A stretch of DNA of 64,000 bases, taken from Datura wrightii (taxonomy: Eukaryota > Streptophyta > Magnoliopsida > Solanales > Solanaceae). The notes beneath the pieces were generated by a model, which was not told the DNA's origin, made no database searches, and was given only the letters and a program-made list of their open reading frames with translations. Location: contig JASDFA010000027.1 of NCBI GenBank assembly GCA_035772735.1, forward strand, positions 68,578,001 to 68,642,000, in the 5' to 3' direction. The translations under genes and the position numbers were made by a program. Shown here one piece after another: positions 10,357 through 21,249 of the stretch (position 1 is the stretch's first letter; each line of letters starts with the position of its first letter).

Positions 10357-12401
10357 TGTTACACCCCATAAGTTTCTAACATTTAGTCAACCTATTCTTC
10401 TGTTAGTTAAGAGTTTTAGAGTGCAATACGTGCGAGAAAAGGGCCCCCGGAAAGGTTGAACGAGCATGGAGACGGGACTGCGCAGGAGAAGGCTGGGCCA
10501 GCTGCCCAAAGAGGCAATGTGGAACAGACCTTTCTCCTCCGCATTGGGCCCCGTGGCACACCCATAAAATGGCTCATTGGGGTCCGTGCCACATTTCCCT
10601 GACCACCGCCTCAAGTATATATAAGTCTCACCCTTTGATTTTTATTTCATTCCATCATTTAAACTCGATCAGCAGAGGGTTAGGACGAAGAGAATCAATA
10701 CTTTCCTTTCGTTTACACTGCAAAACGCTGTCCAAATCCGAATTAACTTCGGGTATCGAAGTATAAGGCTGCAGGGAGTATTGCTATGGAGTTAGTTTCG
10801 TGAAATTCACTCAGAGAATCGTAACCCCGCCGAGCTAAAGTATTGGAATTGCTCCAAACTAGTGTCAATACGATCACAGGTTTAATGTAAGCATTTCTCC
10901 CTTCTAGATTCTCTAGAAATTATGAGTGTTCGATCGTGATCCGTCAAGTTGAAATATAGTTAATTTTTATATATAAAGTTATCGTTTTCTCCGAATTTAG
11001 TATTGAAATTAGCCTCATTCTTCCAATAATACAATTTCAGTTAGGAAGAGCTGTTGAAAACGAATTGGAACTTATCAGTTAATCAGAAATCGGCAATTGA
11101 AGTATGCTAAGGAAGTTCCTTCGGCAAGTTAGTTCCTATGGTATTATAACTTAGTCTAAATCCTAGAAAGAGAATCAGATGTACGTAATCATGAATAGTT
11201 GTTGTTATTAGCTGAGGCTAGTATTCTACATTGTGTTGGGATTTGATTTGTCTATATAGCCTCCGTGACCAACCCCAGGGTTACTAGCTGTGTCGATGCC
11301 CGCCAAAAAGAGCAGCATGCCATCCACAAGGGAAAATGATGGGGTCCCTAGTCCTCGTAGAGTCTATTCCATGGCTGGACTATTATACATACGCCCTATC
11401 GGCACCACACCCCCGACAAGCCTAGTGCCCAGGGTGCAGTTATCAGGAGTCCACTAGACTTAGACACAACTACAGTAAGGAGCCGAGCGGGCTCAGTTAT
11501 AGACCTAGGGGGCTGGAAGGACGGCTATAGCTGCCAGTATATAGATTGTTGTGTACTCACTAGGGCTTATGGTGGCCCCAGGTGGGTTATTCTATGCTGG
11601 TTGTACCTTCCGGCTTATGGGGGCCAGGTAAGGTTCTTGTTTGCTTTAGTTATTGATAGACTAGATAATAGAGAATCCAGATACTCAGGTATGACTCCTA
11701 TCCCATTTCTTTCAGTCATTTTCAGTTCTATCTTTTATATTCAGTTATTTACAGTTATTGCCTTACATACTTGGTACATGTTGTACTAACGCCCTTATGG
11801 GGCACTGCATTACTTTCCTGCAGGTACGGATAGACGAGAAGCAGGTCCCTCGTAGCTTTCAACTAGCATCGTCAGAATAGCTAGCTCCTTTCTTCCAGAG
11901 CCTATAGATAGAAGGTTTACCCCTTTTGACTGTACAGTTTATGGGTAGGTCGGGGCCCTGTCCCGACCATCGTATTACTCCTAGAGTCTTGCAATTATAT
12001 CTATTTCCCTTTGGTTAGCTGTTATTAGCCATGTGGGGCCTATATGTGCTTCAGTTTATGCGATGGCCATGTGGGGGCTTGTTCAGCTTATAGATTAGCG
12101 GCCTTGTCGGCCATAGCTTGGTGTAGCTCTGGATTTACCTTCCAGTCATAACTAGACATCATGGTGGTCTTGTTGGCCCACATAGGATTCCCTGTTATTG
12201 CTTGTTCTGGTTAGCTGTTTTATTCTATAAGGCCTTGTCGGCCTGAGGTTGTATTTACAGCAGAGATATAGCCCGTTGTTTTCTTAATGTAAGAGTCAGT
12301 GCCTGTCCTGCACCAGAAGTTCTTAAGCCCAGTCAGCTCAGTCAGTTCAGATCCTATTAGGCACCAGGTGCCATTTATGCCTCCTAAGGAGGGGCGTGAC
12401 A
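10357..12401 (+). repeat. 3' LTR of element A
   Basis: This uninterrupted 2045-bp copy runs from TGTTACACCCC to GGGCGTGACA and is followed by the TTCCG duplication. It shows the sequence before solo LTR S inserted: GTGACCAACCCCAGGG near 11266 is the empty site. A TATA box (TATATATAA) is at 10616-10624. Compared with the 5' LTR it lacks about 25 bases near 11300. Confidence 0.93.
10616..10624 (+). promoter_or_regulatory. TATA box in the 3' LTR of A
   Basis: TATATATAA lies about 260 bp into the LTR, matching the box at 1318-1326 in the 5' copy, with the same following TCTCACC. Confidence 0.55.
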
Positions 12402-12887
12402 TTCCGACAATCTTTGCTAGGCGGGGCTACAATTTTCCAAGCGAATATCGAGAAACTAACCCCGTAGTAATGCTCCTTGCAGGCTTGTAATCCGGTACCT
12501 AATGTTAATTTGAGTTTGGGCAGTGTTTAGCAGTGTAAATGAAGGAAAATTATATGAAAATGACGTATCTTTCTCTTTTGGACGCGGGTCTGTTAATTGG
12601 AAATGAAACAAATGAAAACGTTGAACTAACTTGGGCGGTGGACAGGGGTCCGTGGCACGGACCCTCTCATGCCAAAAGTTGGCCGTGCCACGACGCCCAA
12701 CGCGGACGGAGGGCGTTCATGTCATGCTACCCATATTACAACCTCCTCCGGCCTTCTCCCTCGCTACCTCGATCCTAGGCTCATTCAACCTTTCCCCAGG
12801 CCCTTTCCTCGCACACGTCATATTCTAAAACTCTTGAATAACATACGAATAGGCTGACTAAACGTTAGGAACTTACGGGGTGTAACA
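12402..12887 (-). mobile_element. 5' end of the older LTR A'
   Basis: Read on the minus strand from 12887 this begins TGTTACACCCCGTAAG, like A's LTRs, and continues with the same layout up to element A's target duplication. With 1-1058 it makes one LTR split by A. Sequence right of 12887 belongs to a different LTR (B1), so A' itself inserted into B1. Short open frames here (12539-12857) are chance frames in U3 sequence. Confidence 0.87.
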
Positions 12888-13303
12888 CAGATTGCCAGTA
12901 CCAACGAGGGACTAGATGGATCGTTACCAGTGACCACGACTCGTGGTCACTAGTCGTCATGAACACTGCCCATTCTTCCTCTAAGGGTCACTGCGACTCA
13001 TGGTGTACCCAACGATTCGTGTTCACTAGTCATTACCTTCACTGCCCCACTTTTCAAGTCTTCATTCAACTCTTGACCGTGGGACACCTGACGACTCGTG
13101 GTGTTGACTACGACTCGTGGTCACACCCGTGGTCACCTCAAATCCCAAATTTTCAACCAAGTCCCTGCCTCTCCCCACGAGTCACTTAACGGCTCGTGGG
13201 GTTCCTAATGGGTCACTGGACCACTCGTTCGGTGACCTAGTGCAAAAATTCCTATTCTCTATTTCAACTCCCGAGTCTAATCTTAGGGCTTTTAGGGTAT
13301 TAA
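12888..13303 (-). repeat. 3' LTR of element B1, only its 5' portion visible
   Basis: This parallels 20185-20600, the same part of B1's 5' LTR: both start with GCCAGTACCAACGAGGG-like sequence and carry many CGACTCGTGG-type words. On the minus strand the LTR start lies at about 13303 (TTTAATACCC, a decayed form of the TGTTATACCCC seen at 20605). The remainder should lie left of the window because LTR A' split it. Confidence 0.83.
12930..12950. repeat. Perfect palindrome in the B1 LTR
   Basis: The arms GTGACCACGA and TCGTGGTCAC are exact reverse complements around a single C. The equivalent site in the other B1 LTR (near 20219) is decayed. It is one of many CGAGTCGT-type words in this part of the LTR. 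Confidence 0.85.
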
Positions 13304-13550
13304 AATATCTTCCCCTTGGGAATATTTTCCCTCGAATGTTGAAAATCACACAGAAAAGTAGAGAAATGCAATCATCATACTCAAATACTGAACATACATG
13401 TTGGAAACTGATGGAGTGACCGACTCTGATTTGAACTGCATGACTGAACTAAGTTCTTGACTCACACATACATCCATTTACATGAAAGAAACTGAGGTAC
13501 AATAAGCTGAACATGAAACTAAATAAAGTATTAAGAAGGAAACTGATACC
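13304..13550 (-). other. 3' noncoding end and polypurine tract of B1
   Basis: On the minus strand this runs from the pol stop to the 3' LTR and ends in the purine-rich CCAAGGGGAAGATAT. It closely parallels 57967-58213 in element J. No gene is seen in it. Confidence 0.75.
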
Positions 13551-13840
13551 TCAAGATGAAACTGAGTCGGAAGGGACTAAATGCGGGTATTTAGCCATCT
13601 TATGTACTTCGGCTTCCCACATAGCTCCCTAAGCCTGCTGATTCCTCCATAAAACCTTGACTGAAGCTACTTCTTTATTCCTTAGCTTATGAACCTGCTG
13701 ATCTAGTATCTCCATCAGAACCTCTTTATAACTAAGGTAGTTTTTCACACTGACACTGTCCACCAGAACAACTAGAGCTGGATCACCCAAACACTTCTTT
13801 AAGAGCGATACATGGAAATCTAGATGGACTGAAGCTAATT
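13551..13840 (-). pseudogene. pol: Chromodomain end of B1 pol
   Basis: On the minus strand the frame reads LKKCLGDPALVVLVDSVSV, then SYKEVLMEILDQQVHKLRNK and EVASVKVLW, ending in TGA (complement of 13551-13553). This is the C-terminal chromodomain of a Tekay/Del polyprotein. It matches the same region in A (9870-10110) and J (58214-58460). A stop falls between the conserved Trp segment and the end of the domain. Confidence 0.8.
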
Positions 13841-13841
13841 C

Positions 13842-14990
13842 TTAGGGTAACTCCAACTCATATACTACCTTGCCATCCCATTTCACTATTCGGTATGAGC
13901 CAACATAACGGGGACTAAGTTTCCCTTTCTTTCCGAACCTCATCACTCCCTTCAAGGGAGATACCTTCAAAAGCACCCAATCATCAACTTCAAACTCAAG
14001 TTCTCTCCTCCTTACATTCCAATAGGACTTTTGGCGACTCTGAGCTATTTTTAACATGTCCCTTATAAGCTGAACTTTCTCCATGGCCTCATGGACTGAA
14101 TCTAAACCTATCATCGCAGCTTCACCCACTTCAAACCAACCAATAGGCGATCTACACCTCCGCCCATAGAGACCCTCAAACGGAGCCATCTAAATGTAGG
14201 AATGATAGCTATTGTTATATGCAAACTCAATGAGAGGAAAATGGTCATCCCAACTACCCTTGAATTCAATCACACACGCTCTCAGCATGTCCTCGAGTGT
14301 CTGAATAGTCCGCTCTTCTTGACCATCTGTATGTGGGTGAAATGTTGTGCTAAGCTTGACCTGAGTACCAAATCCCTTTTGAAACGATCTCCAAATCTGG
14401 GAGGTAAACTGAGTACCTCTATCCGATATGATGGACAATGGCACTCCATGCAACCGAACTAACTCCTGAATGTGTAACGTAGCATAATCCTCCACTGAAT
14501 CAGTGTTTTGACTGGTAGGAAATGAGCTGCTTTAGTCAACTTATCCACAACTACCCAAATGGAGTCATACTGTCAACGAGTGCGAGGCAACCCTGTGATG
14601 AAGTCCATATTAATCTCCTCCCACTTCCAAGAAGGAATACTGATGTCTTGAAGAACACCTCCCGGTATTTGATGCTCCACTTTCACCTGTTGATAATTCG
14701 GACACTTCGCCACAAATTCTGCAATGTCCTTCTTCATGCCATTCCACTAATACACTTCCCGTTGGTCACGGTACATCTTTGTGGCACCTGAATATATGGA
14801 GTATCTGGAACCATGAACCTTGTGCAACATCCGATCTCCCAAATCATCAACATCCGAAACACACAAACAACCCTGATATTGGAGGACACCATCTCCCTCT
14901 TCAGAGAAGACCTCCACCTTTTGATTCTAAACTGCTTCCTTTAATTTCACAAAAATAGGATCCTCATGTTGTCTAGCTTTTACATCAGTC
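13842..14990 (-). pseudogene. pol: Integrase of B1, broken
   Basis: Minus-strand frames give LHGVPLSIISDRGTQFTSQI and FHPHTDGQEERTIQTLEDML (14190-14495), which hold two of the catalytic acidic residues, then MAPFEGLYGRRCRSPIGWFE and the tail DDWVLLKVSPLKGVMRFGKK (13842-14189). Upstream, between about 14520 and 14770, MDFITGLPRTR and the zinc-finger motif KCPNYQQ can be read across stops. The usual second Cys of CPNCQQ is Tyr here. A stop at 14190 separates the core from the tail. Confidence 0.9.
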
Positions 14991-15179
14991 ACCAAGGATG
15001 ATTCTGATCCGTTTTGAACAATAACACCACCATCGGTCGAGTCAACCAAACGAACTCCTAGTCATGCAAGCTGATGCACATCCTTTACTAGATCCTTCTT
15101 CTCCTCACATACATGAGACACACTCTCCTCAGAAAGCCTATTAAGAGCATCTGCTACCACATTAGCCTTGCTCGGATGG

Positions 15180-15680
15180 TAAAGGACACTCATATCATAA
15201 TCCTTGAGTAGCTCCAACTATCTTCTTTAACGTAGATTTAGATCCTTTTGGGTAAACATGTACTATAGGCTTTTGTGGTCCATAAACACATCTACATCAA
15301 CCCCGTACAAATAGTATCTCCAAATCTTCAAGGAAAATACCACCATCGCTGATTCAAGATCGTTAGTCGGATAATTCCTTTCATGAATCTTTAGCTGCCT
15401 GGAAGCACATGCTATAACCTTGCCATGCTGCATCAATATACAACAAAGACCTATCCTCGAAGCATCACAATATACCACAAACCTATCGGTACCCTCAGTT
15501 AGGGTTAACACCGGTGTTGAGGTGAGTCGAGACTTCAACTCTTGGAAGCTCCTCTCACAAGCCTCCAACCATTTCAATGTCACTTTATTTTTGGTCAATT
15601 TGGTCAATGGTGCTACAATAGATGAAAACCCCTCGAGAAACTCCGATGATACCCAGTTAAACCCAAGAAGCTACTGGTCT
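15180..15680 (-). pseudogene. pol: RNase H domain of B1
   Basis: The minus-strand frame at 15263-15607 reads LKWLEACERSFQELKSRL, RFVVYCDASRIGLCCILMQ, YPTNDLESAMVVFSLKIW and DVFMDHKSL, then stops. The Asp of CDAS and the Asp before HKS remain; the Glu of DLES corresponds to the family's DLEL. It is the tether and RNase H of a Ty3/gypsy polymerase, next to the reverse transcriptase at 15720-16400. Confidence 0.9.
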
Positions 15681-15719
15681 AGGCCAATTCTTCACCGCCT
15701 CTATCTTCTGAAAGTCTAC

Positions 15720-16608
15720 CTATACACCCTCACTTGACACCATAGGATCCAAAAATTCCACCAAGTTCAACCAAAAGTCAGATTTATTGAATTTAACATA
15801 TAGCAGATGATTCTTCGAGGTCTGTAGCACCACCCTCAAATGAGTCATATGCTCCTTCTCGTTCTGAGAGTATATAAGGATATCATCTATGAACACAATC
15901 ACAAACATATCCAAGTATGGCTTGAACACCCTGTTCATCAAATCCATAAAAGTTGCAGGAGCATTTGTTAGTCCAAAAGACATAATTACGAACTCATAGT
16001 GACCATACCGAGTCCTGAAGGTGGTCTTCAGGATGTCACTCTCCCGAACCCTGAGCTGATGGTATCCGGACCTGAAGTCTATCTATGAAAAGTACTTAGC
16101 ACCCTGAAGCTGGTCAAACAAATCACAAATCCTGGGAAGAGGATACCTTTCTTGATGGTGACCTAGTTCAATTGTCGATAATTAATGTACATATGAAGAA
16201 AACCATCTTTCTTCTGAACAAAGAGGACTGGTACACCCCACGGAGATTTGCTAGGTCTTATGAAACCCTTGTCTAGAAGGTCTTTCAACTTCTCCTTCAA
16301 CTCCTTTAACTCGGTTGGAGCCATTCTGTAAGAAGGAATAGATATAGTTGCGTATATGGAAGAAGGTCAATACCAAAATCAATCTCCCACTCAGGAGGGA
16401 TTCTTGGTAAATCATCTATGAAGACTTCTGGATACTCACATACTACTGGAAATGACTGGATAGTTGGGGTTTCGGATGTGGCATCCTTAACCCTAACTAG
16501 ATGGTACACACAACCCTTAGATATCATCTTTCTCGCTTTAAAGTAGGAAATGAAATAACCTACAGGCATAGCTAAACTACCCTTCCACTCTAGGACTGGC
16601 TCACTCAA
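15720..16608 (-). pseudogene. pol: Reverse transcriptase of B1, broken
   Basis: The frame at 15720-15983 opens MSFGLTNAPATFMDLMNRVF and carries the intact active site FVIVFIDDILIYS. The upstream half at 16306-16608 gives YPEVFIDDLPRIPPEWEIDF and DLLPYTQ, and then shifts frame where family members read PYRMAP. Between them (15984-16305) the palm motif with YHQLR and the SPWG segment can be read across stops. It is an inactive Ty3/gypsy polymerase. Confidence 0.9.
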
Positions 16609-16641
16609 ATAATATGAACTCTACCACATGGGCTCTACAAT

Positions 16642-16975
16642 TCACTGAGGCATAGCATGCAAATAGCCAATCCATCTGAGGATAACATCAATATCAGTCA
16701 TGGCTAACTCTACTAAATTTACTGATGTGATTTTCTGAAGGACTATGACAGGGCAACTTCTATACACCCGCCTAGCTATAATTGAATCACCAACTAGAGT
16801 AGAGACTGAGAAGGGTTTTGATAAGATTTTGGGACTGACTACGAAACTACTGGCAACATAGGGCATCACAAAAGATAAAGTAGCCCTTAGATCTAATAAT
16901 GCATATACATCAAGGTGGAATTCTCATAACATACTAGTGACTACATATGGAGAGACCTCCTGCTACTAACGGGAT
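16642..16975 (-). pseudogene. pol: Aspartic protease of B1 with altered active site
   Basis: On the minus strand the frame reads LLDLRATLSF where relatives (C at about 23060) read LLDSGATLSF. It continues SKPFSVSTLVGDSIIARRVY and NLVELAMTDIDVILRW. The catalytic Asp is present, but the following Ser-Gly has become Leu-Arg, so the copy would be inactive even without the other breaks. Confidence 0.85.
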
Positions 16976-17029
16976 GCTAGGGCATAAAATCTATTTTCGC
17001 GCTTTCCGCCAACTATATAGTAGATGCCC

Positions 17030-18183
17030 CCTGTTGAGCTGGGCCTACTGGTGGAGCTGCTAAAGTAGAAGCTGAGCCTCGGCCCCTATCATGACTGTGC
17101 TCAGCGGCTTGGCAATCTCTAAGCATGTGCCTAGTCTTCTCGCACCTGAAGCAAGCACCTTACCCCCCAAACACTGACCTCAGACCTGTGTGTCTCCGGC
17201 TACATTTGTTGTACTCTAGAGGGCTTATCTCTACGAGTCTGCTACTCTGGCCCCTCGAGCCTGATGATCATACCCTCTGATCGCGCTTGGACCTTGATGG
17301 AACACTCATAGCCGAAGGCGCTGGGGCTGAAGATCTTTGGTGGGACTACCGACGGTACCCACAAGATCGCTGCTGGGAGAATCCAGAGCTATCGATCCTG
17401 GCCCTCTTGGCCTCCCTCTCCCGCTCACTTATCTGTATCGTCTCCATCTGCTAGCGTATAGGAGTATCCGAGCAAAGTCAATATCCTCAAGAAGCATCGC
17501 GGTTCGGCAATCCCTAACCAAGGAGTCTTCTATCCCGTGTACAAACCTTCTCACACGGGCCCAATGATCCGCCACCATCTCTGGTGCATACTTGGACAAA
17601 CGAGTGAACTCCAAGGAATACTCCTGAACCGTCATCTTTTGTTGCTTTAAATTCACAAAGTCAGCCGCTTTCAGCTCCCTTATTTCACGAGGGAAGAAAT
17701 GATCTAGAAAATCGGCATGGAACTCATCCCAACTGATAGGGCCTACTCCAAATTCCCTACTATCCTTCCATTGCTTGAAGAAAATATGTGCGACCCCTTT
17801 CTACTTATGCGAGGCCAAATTGGTGCACTCCTCCCGATAACACCCATGATCTGGGTGATCTTCAGAATCTCATTGATAAACTCATGTGGATCCTCGTCCA
17901 CCTTCGATACAAGGAACTCGGGAGGGTTCATCCTCAGAAAAGCCCTAACTCTTTCCACAGCCGCATTCTCGTTCTAAGGGACATGCGCCACTGCCTGCTG
18001 ATTGACCTAGGCAGTCAAGGCCTGGGCTATCATCTGAATGGCTTTCGTGAACTCTGCATGGGCAACCGGCTCGGGTGCGTGCTCCGCATGCGCTGGTGGG
18101 GCCAGCTGATGCCCATCTCCATTGTCAACCTCATGGGCATTTCCATTTCCGTTTCTCCTTCCATTAACTCTACAAGTAGGCAT
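17030..18183 (-). pseudogene. gag: gag of element B1, broken
   Basis: The minus-strand start at 18183 gives MPTCRVNGRRNGNGN, a basic Asn/Gly-rich N-terminus that B2 shares. The capsid follows: FLVSKVDEDPHEFINEILKI (17743-17958), then LKQQKMTVQEYSLEFTRLSK and VHGIEDSLVRDCRTAMLLED (17429-17656). The CCHC zinc knuckle CFRCEKTRHMLRDC is intact at about 17110-17155. Several stops and shifts split the frame. Long plus-strand frames here are antisense shadows. Confidence 0.9.
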
Positions 18184-18392
18184 GATTCTGCAAACGCGTA
18201 TAGCACAAGTTAGAACTATAGAGAGCATTTCACCGCACGACATAGATCATGAAATAAGGGAACATTTTCTAAAAGTCACATAGCCTCTTCGTCATAGGTG
18301 TGGCGCACTTCAAACCCATGAAAAAGACTCTACTTAACGCATCTTTTAAACACCCTAGGACACATCAAAACCTAATTCTCTGATACCAAGTT
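18184..18392 (-). other. Leader and primer binding site of B1
   Basis: The complement of TCTCTGATACCA at 18377-18388 matches the tRNA-iMet primer site except at the last base. Four bases separate it from the LTR end, as in element A. The rest is the noncoding leader before gag. Copies of the GCCTCTTCGTCATA segment recur in the leaders of C, B2 and H. Confidence 0.88.
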
Positions 18393-20605
18393 CGTCATGA
18401 CCTGAACATAGGCCCAAATCGAGACATGGGACAAGAAACCCCGAGAAGCTCGAACTCGACTCATGGAATGAAAATAAACCTAACTCAATCATAGATAAGT
18501 GGAGATCATCATAAATAACATAGCGGAAGTTTACAAAAAGCTTAACATCTGAATACATACATGAGTCCAACATTGAATGCACACTATGTCTGAAAAGCCT
18601 TTAACTAATGAGTTGAATGGACAAGACCTTTACTAACTCACTATAGTCTAAAAACTGAAAATACTGAACGTAAATGAATAAAAGGGCCCTCACAAGATGA
18701 GGATTCACCAACTCTAAGTGGAAAGTACTAAAGCTGAGAACCTTGCTATCGACGAGACTGAGTCTGGATATCGGAGCCTGTATTATTAAACGATACAGCA
18801 CAATACATGAAATGTACCGAGTATGTAAGGTAAGTAAAACTGCTTAGTAAGTAAAATCATTAAATCACGCGTATAATAAAACTAATCAAGGTAAGATTCT
18901 GAGAGTAGGGCTAACATGATATTTTTGAAATCATGATCTGAACATAACTGAACATCATAACCTAATCGAATGACCCAAAGATGAAAACTGATAATCATTA
19001 TTAGAACTGACATTTGGTCAAACCTGCTGAAAACATAATATCACGACTGATGTACATACATAACTGAAATCATGAGGAACAATGGGAGACGGGTCATATA
19101 ACCGACATTACCACGATAGAGCTTATGTGGTCCCGATTATCACACTCATATGGACAGAGCCGTCCAAAACCTTGCAAGGGCTAAGGGCGCTACCATGATA
19201 TCAATATCAAGATCAAGGCCCCTTGGGGTAAGGGAAGCTCCAAGGGAGGTCCAAAGTATATAAAAACCTATGTTGGCACGTAGTTCTGATGCACAGGGTT
19301 GACTGGCCCCTAGCCTACTCGGTGGTAGACATTACTCCCGAAAACATGCATATGCTCTCCATCGATTTTCAATGAAGTTGACCATATTCTAGTGACGAAG
19401 CTGAATGATAACATACATGCATAATTTGAAATCATAACATGAGGAGTCTTGGCTCAAACCATATCACAAGCCAAAATTATTGAGAGTTTTAACTCCAAAA
19501 CCATGTGGTAAGCTAATTCATGAAATCATAAGACATACTTGATCATATGGTCTTTCCCAATACTTAATTCTGCTTGAAATCAACTTGATTCACATTGAAA
19601 ACATGAACATAGACATGGGTATTTCAAAATTATACTTTCTTCATAAACATCTCATCATGCTTAAACACATATCTCATAGATCATAACTTTTACGAACATT
19701 CATGGATGGGCATCATTGTTTAGAAAACTTGAAAACATAATTTATAATCTAAAACATTGTAAAATATTCCCATTAATAATAATTCATCATTCAAAACATG
19801 CTGAGATCATACCTATGATTAAAACTTACGAATTCATGCATTGGGTAAAAACCCCATGGAATCATCAATTAGAACATTATGAATTGAAAGGGAATTAGGC
19901 ATGGGTGTGGAAAATTGCACCCATTCATAGCCTTACATACATGAAGGGATCTAATTTTCACACTTCTTTGATTGCCCAAAGAGAATTGAGGAAAAACTTT
20001 GAAAAACTAGCCTTGATCACCTCTCAAACTTCTAAACTTACATGCATGAATTAGGATAGGCTTAGAATGACTTAACCCTTCTAAAAAAACTCCATTCTAA
20101 CCTTAGAACAATGTTGTTTATACCTTAGGAACATAGGAATTATGGAAAAGCCCTTAATAAAATTGCAAGAAAAAAATATATTGCTAGTACCAACGAGGGA
20201 CTACACGGGTCTTTACCAGTGACCATGACTCATGGTCACCAGTCACCATGAACACTGACCATTCTTCCTCTGAGGCTCACCACGAGGGATACCACGACTC
20301 GTGTTGTACCCAACAACTCGTGGTCAACAGTCATTACCTTCACTTCCCCATTCTTCAAGTCTTTAGTCAACTCTTGATCATGGGACACCTAACGACTCGT
20401 GGTGTTGACCATAACTCGTTGTCGCACCGATGGTCACCTCAAATCCAAAATTTTAAAACAAGTCCCAGCCTCTCCCCACGAGTGACTTACAGACTCGTGG
20501 GGTTCCTAACAGGTCACTGGATGACTCATCTTGTGACTTGGTGCAGAAATTCCTATTTTCTCTATCAATTTCTGGGTCTGATCTTAAGGCATTCGGGGTA
20601 TAACA
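18393..20605 (-). repeat. 5' LTR of element B1
   Basis: This 2213-bp LTR starts on the minus strand at 20605 (TGTTATACCCCG) and ends in a decayed TGACG at 18393. It is next to the primer site on one side and breaks element C's integrase on the other. The U3 end (20190-20560) is full of CGACTCGTGG-like words. Open frames inside it are not genes. Confidence 0.88.
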
Positions 20606-21010
20606 ACAACCCTTGCAATCTGACCAACTCCTAGATACATATCTTATCATAATCCTTAACTGAGTTTATAGTTTTATCTGGGAGGAAATGTACTGACTTG
20701 GTCATCTGGTCTTCTATCACCCAGATTGAATAATACTGCCGATGAGTACGAGGTAGACCTGTAATAAAGTCCATATTCACTTCTTCCCACTTCCATGTGG
20801 GTATGTTGATATCCTGCGTCATACCCCCAGGTCTCTGATGTTCCACCTTAACCTGCTGATAGTTTGGGAACTTAGCCACAAATTTCGCTATGTCCCTTTT
20901 CATGTCGTTCCAACAGTAAATATCCTGTAAATCACGGTACATCTTTGTGGCACCTGGGTGGATAGAATGTCTCAAACTGTGTGCTTCAGCCAGTATCTAC
21001 TTTCTCAAGA
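20606..21010 (-). pseudogene. pol: Integrase N-terminal half of element C
   Basis: On the minus strand the frame reads HSIHPGATKMYRDLQDI, DIAKFVAKFPNYQQVKVEHQ, then MDFITGLPRTHRQ and SVHFLPDKTINSVKDYDKIC. Both zinc-binding cysteines of the usual CPNC are replaced (FPNY), so the HHCC finger is dead. The sequence ends abruptly at B1's LTR just after ELVRLQGL. The catalytic core's second half and C's 3' LTR must lie beyond B1, left of the window. Confidence 0.9.
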
Positions 21011-21249
21011 CCCCTACATCCGGTACACATAGTCTACCCTGGTAATGGAGTACAACATCTTCCCCTTTAGAGAAAGCCTCCACTTCTTTTCTAAGAACTG
21101 CTTCCTTCAGCTTAAGCAATATGGGATATTTTTCCTGCCTTGACTTAACTTCAATGACTAACGAGGAATCTGATCCACTCTACACTACTACTCTGCCCTC
21201 AGCTGAATCAACTAACTGCACTCCCATCTGAGCTAACCTATAAATATCC

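Larger units (their letters stand above)
1059..12401 (+). mobile_element. Element A: Tekay/Del-like Ty3/gypsy retrotransposon with both LTRs
   Basis: The element has 5' and 3' LTRs that both begin TGTTACACCCC and end GGGCGTGACA, a primer binding site, gag, protease, reverse transcriptase, RNase H, integrase, a chromodomain and a polypurine tract in the order typical of chromoviruses. It is flanked by the 5-bp duplication TTCCG at 1054-1058 and 12402-12406, which fixes the ends exactly. The 5' LTR is longer only because a solo LTR sits inside it. By eye the two LTRs differ at about one base in ten over their first 140 bases, many of the changes C/T or G/A. That suggests an old, methylated, inactive copy. 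Confidence 0.93.

Noticed and set aside
12539..12857. Three overlapping plus-strand frames
   Set aside because: They sit in the GC-richer U3 part of LTR A', where chance frames are expected; no motif.
17788..18213. 141-residue plus-strand open frame
   Set aside because: Antisense shadow of B1's gag, whose N-terminus and capsid read clearly on the minus strand.
18377..18388. tRNA-like TCTGATACCA matches (also 24496, 28346, 46539)
   Set aside because: They are retrotransposon primer binding sites next to LTR ends; no cloverleaf surrounds them, so they are not tRNA genes.
20190..20560. Repeated short words suggesting a CRISPR-like array
   Set aside because: Spacing is irregular, the words vary, and the block is within a plant LTR; there is no repeat-spacer pattern.
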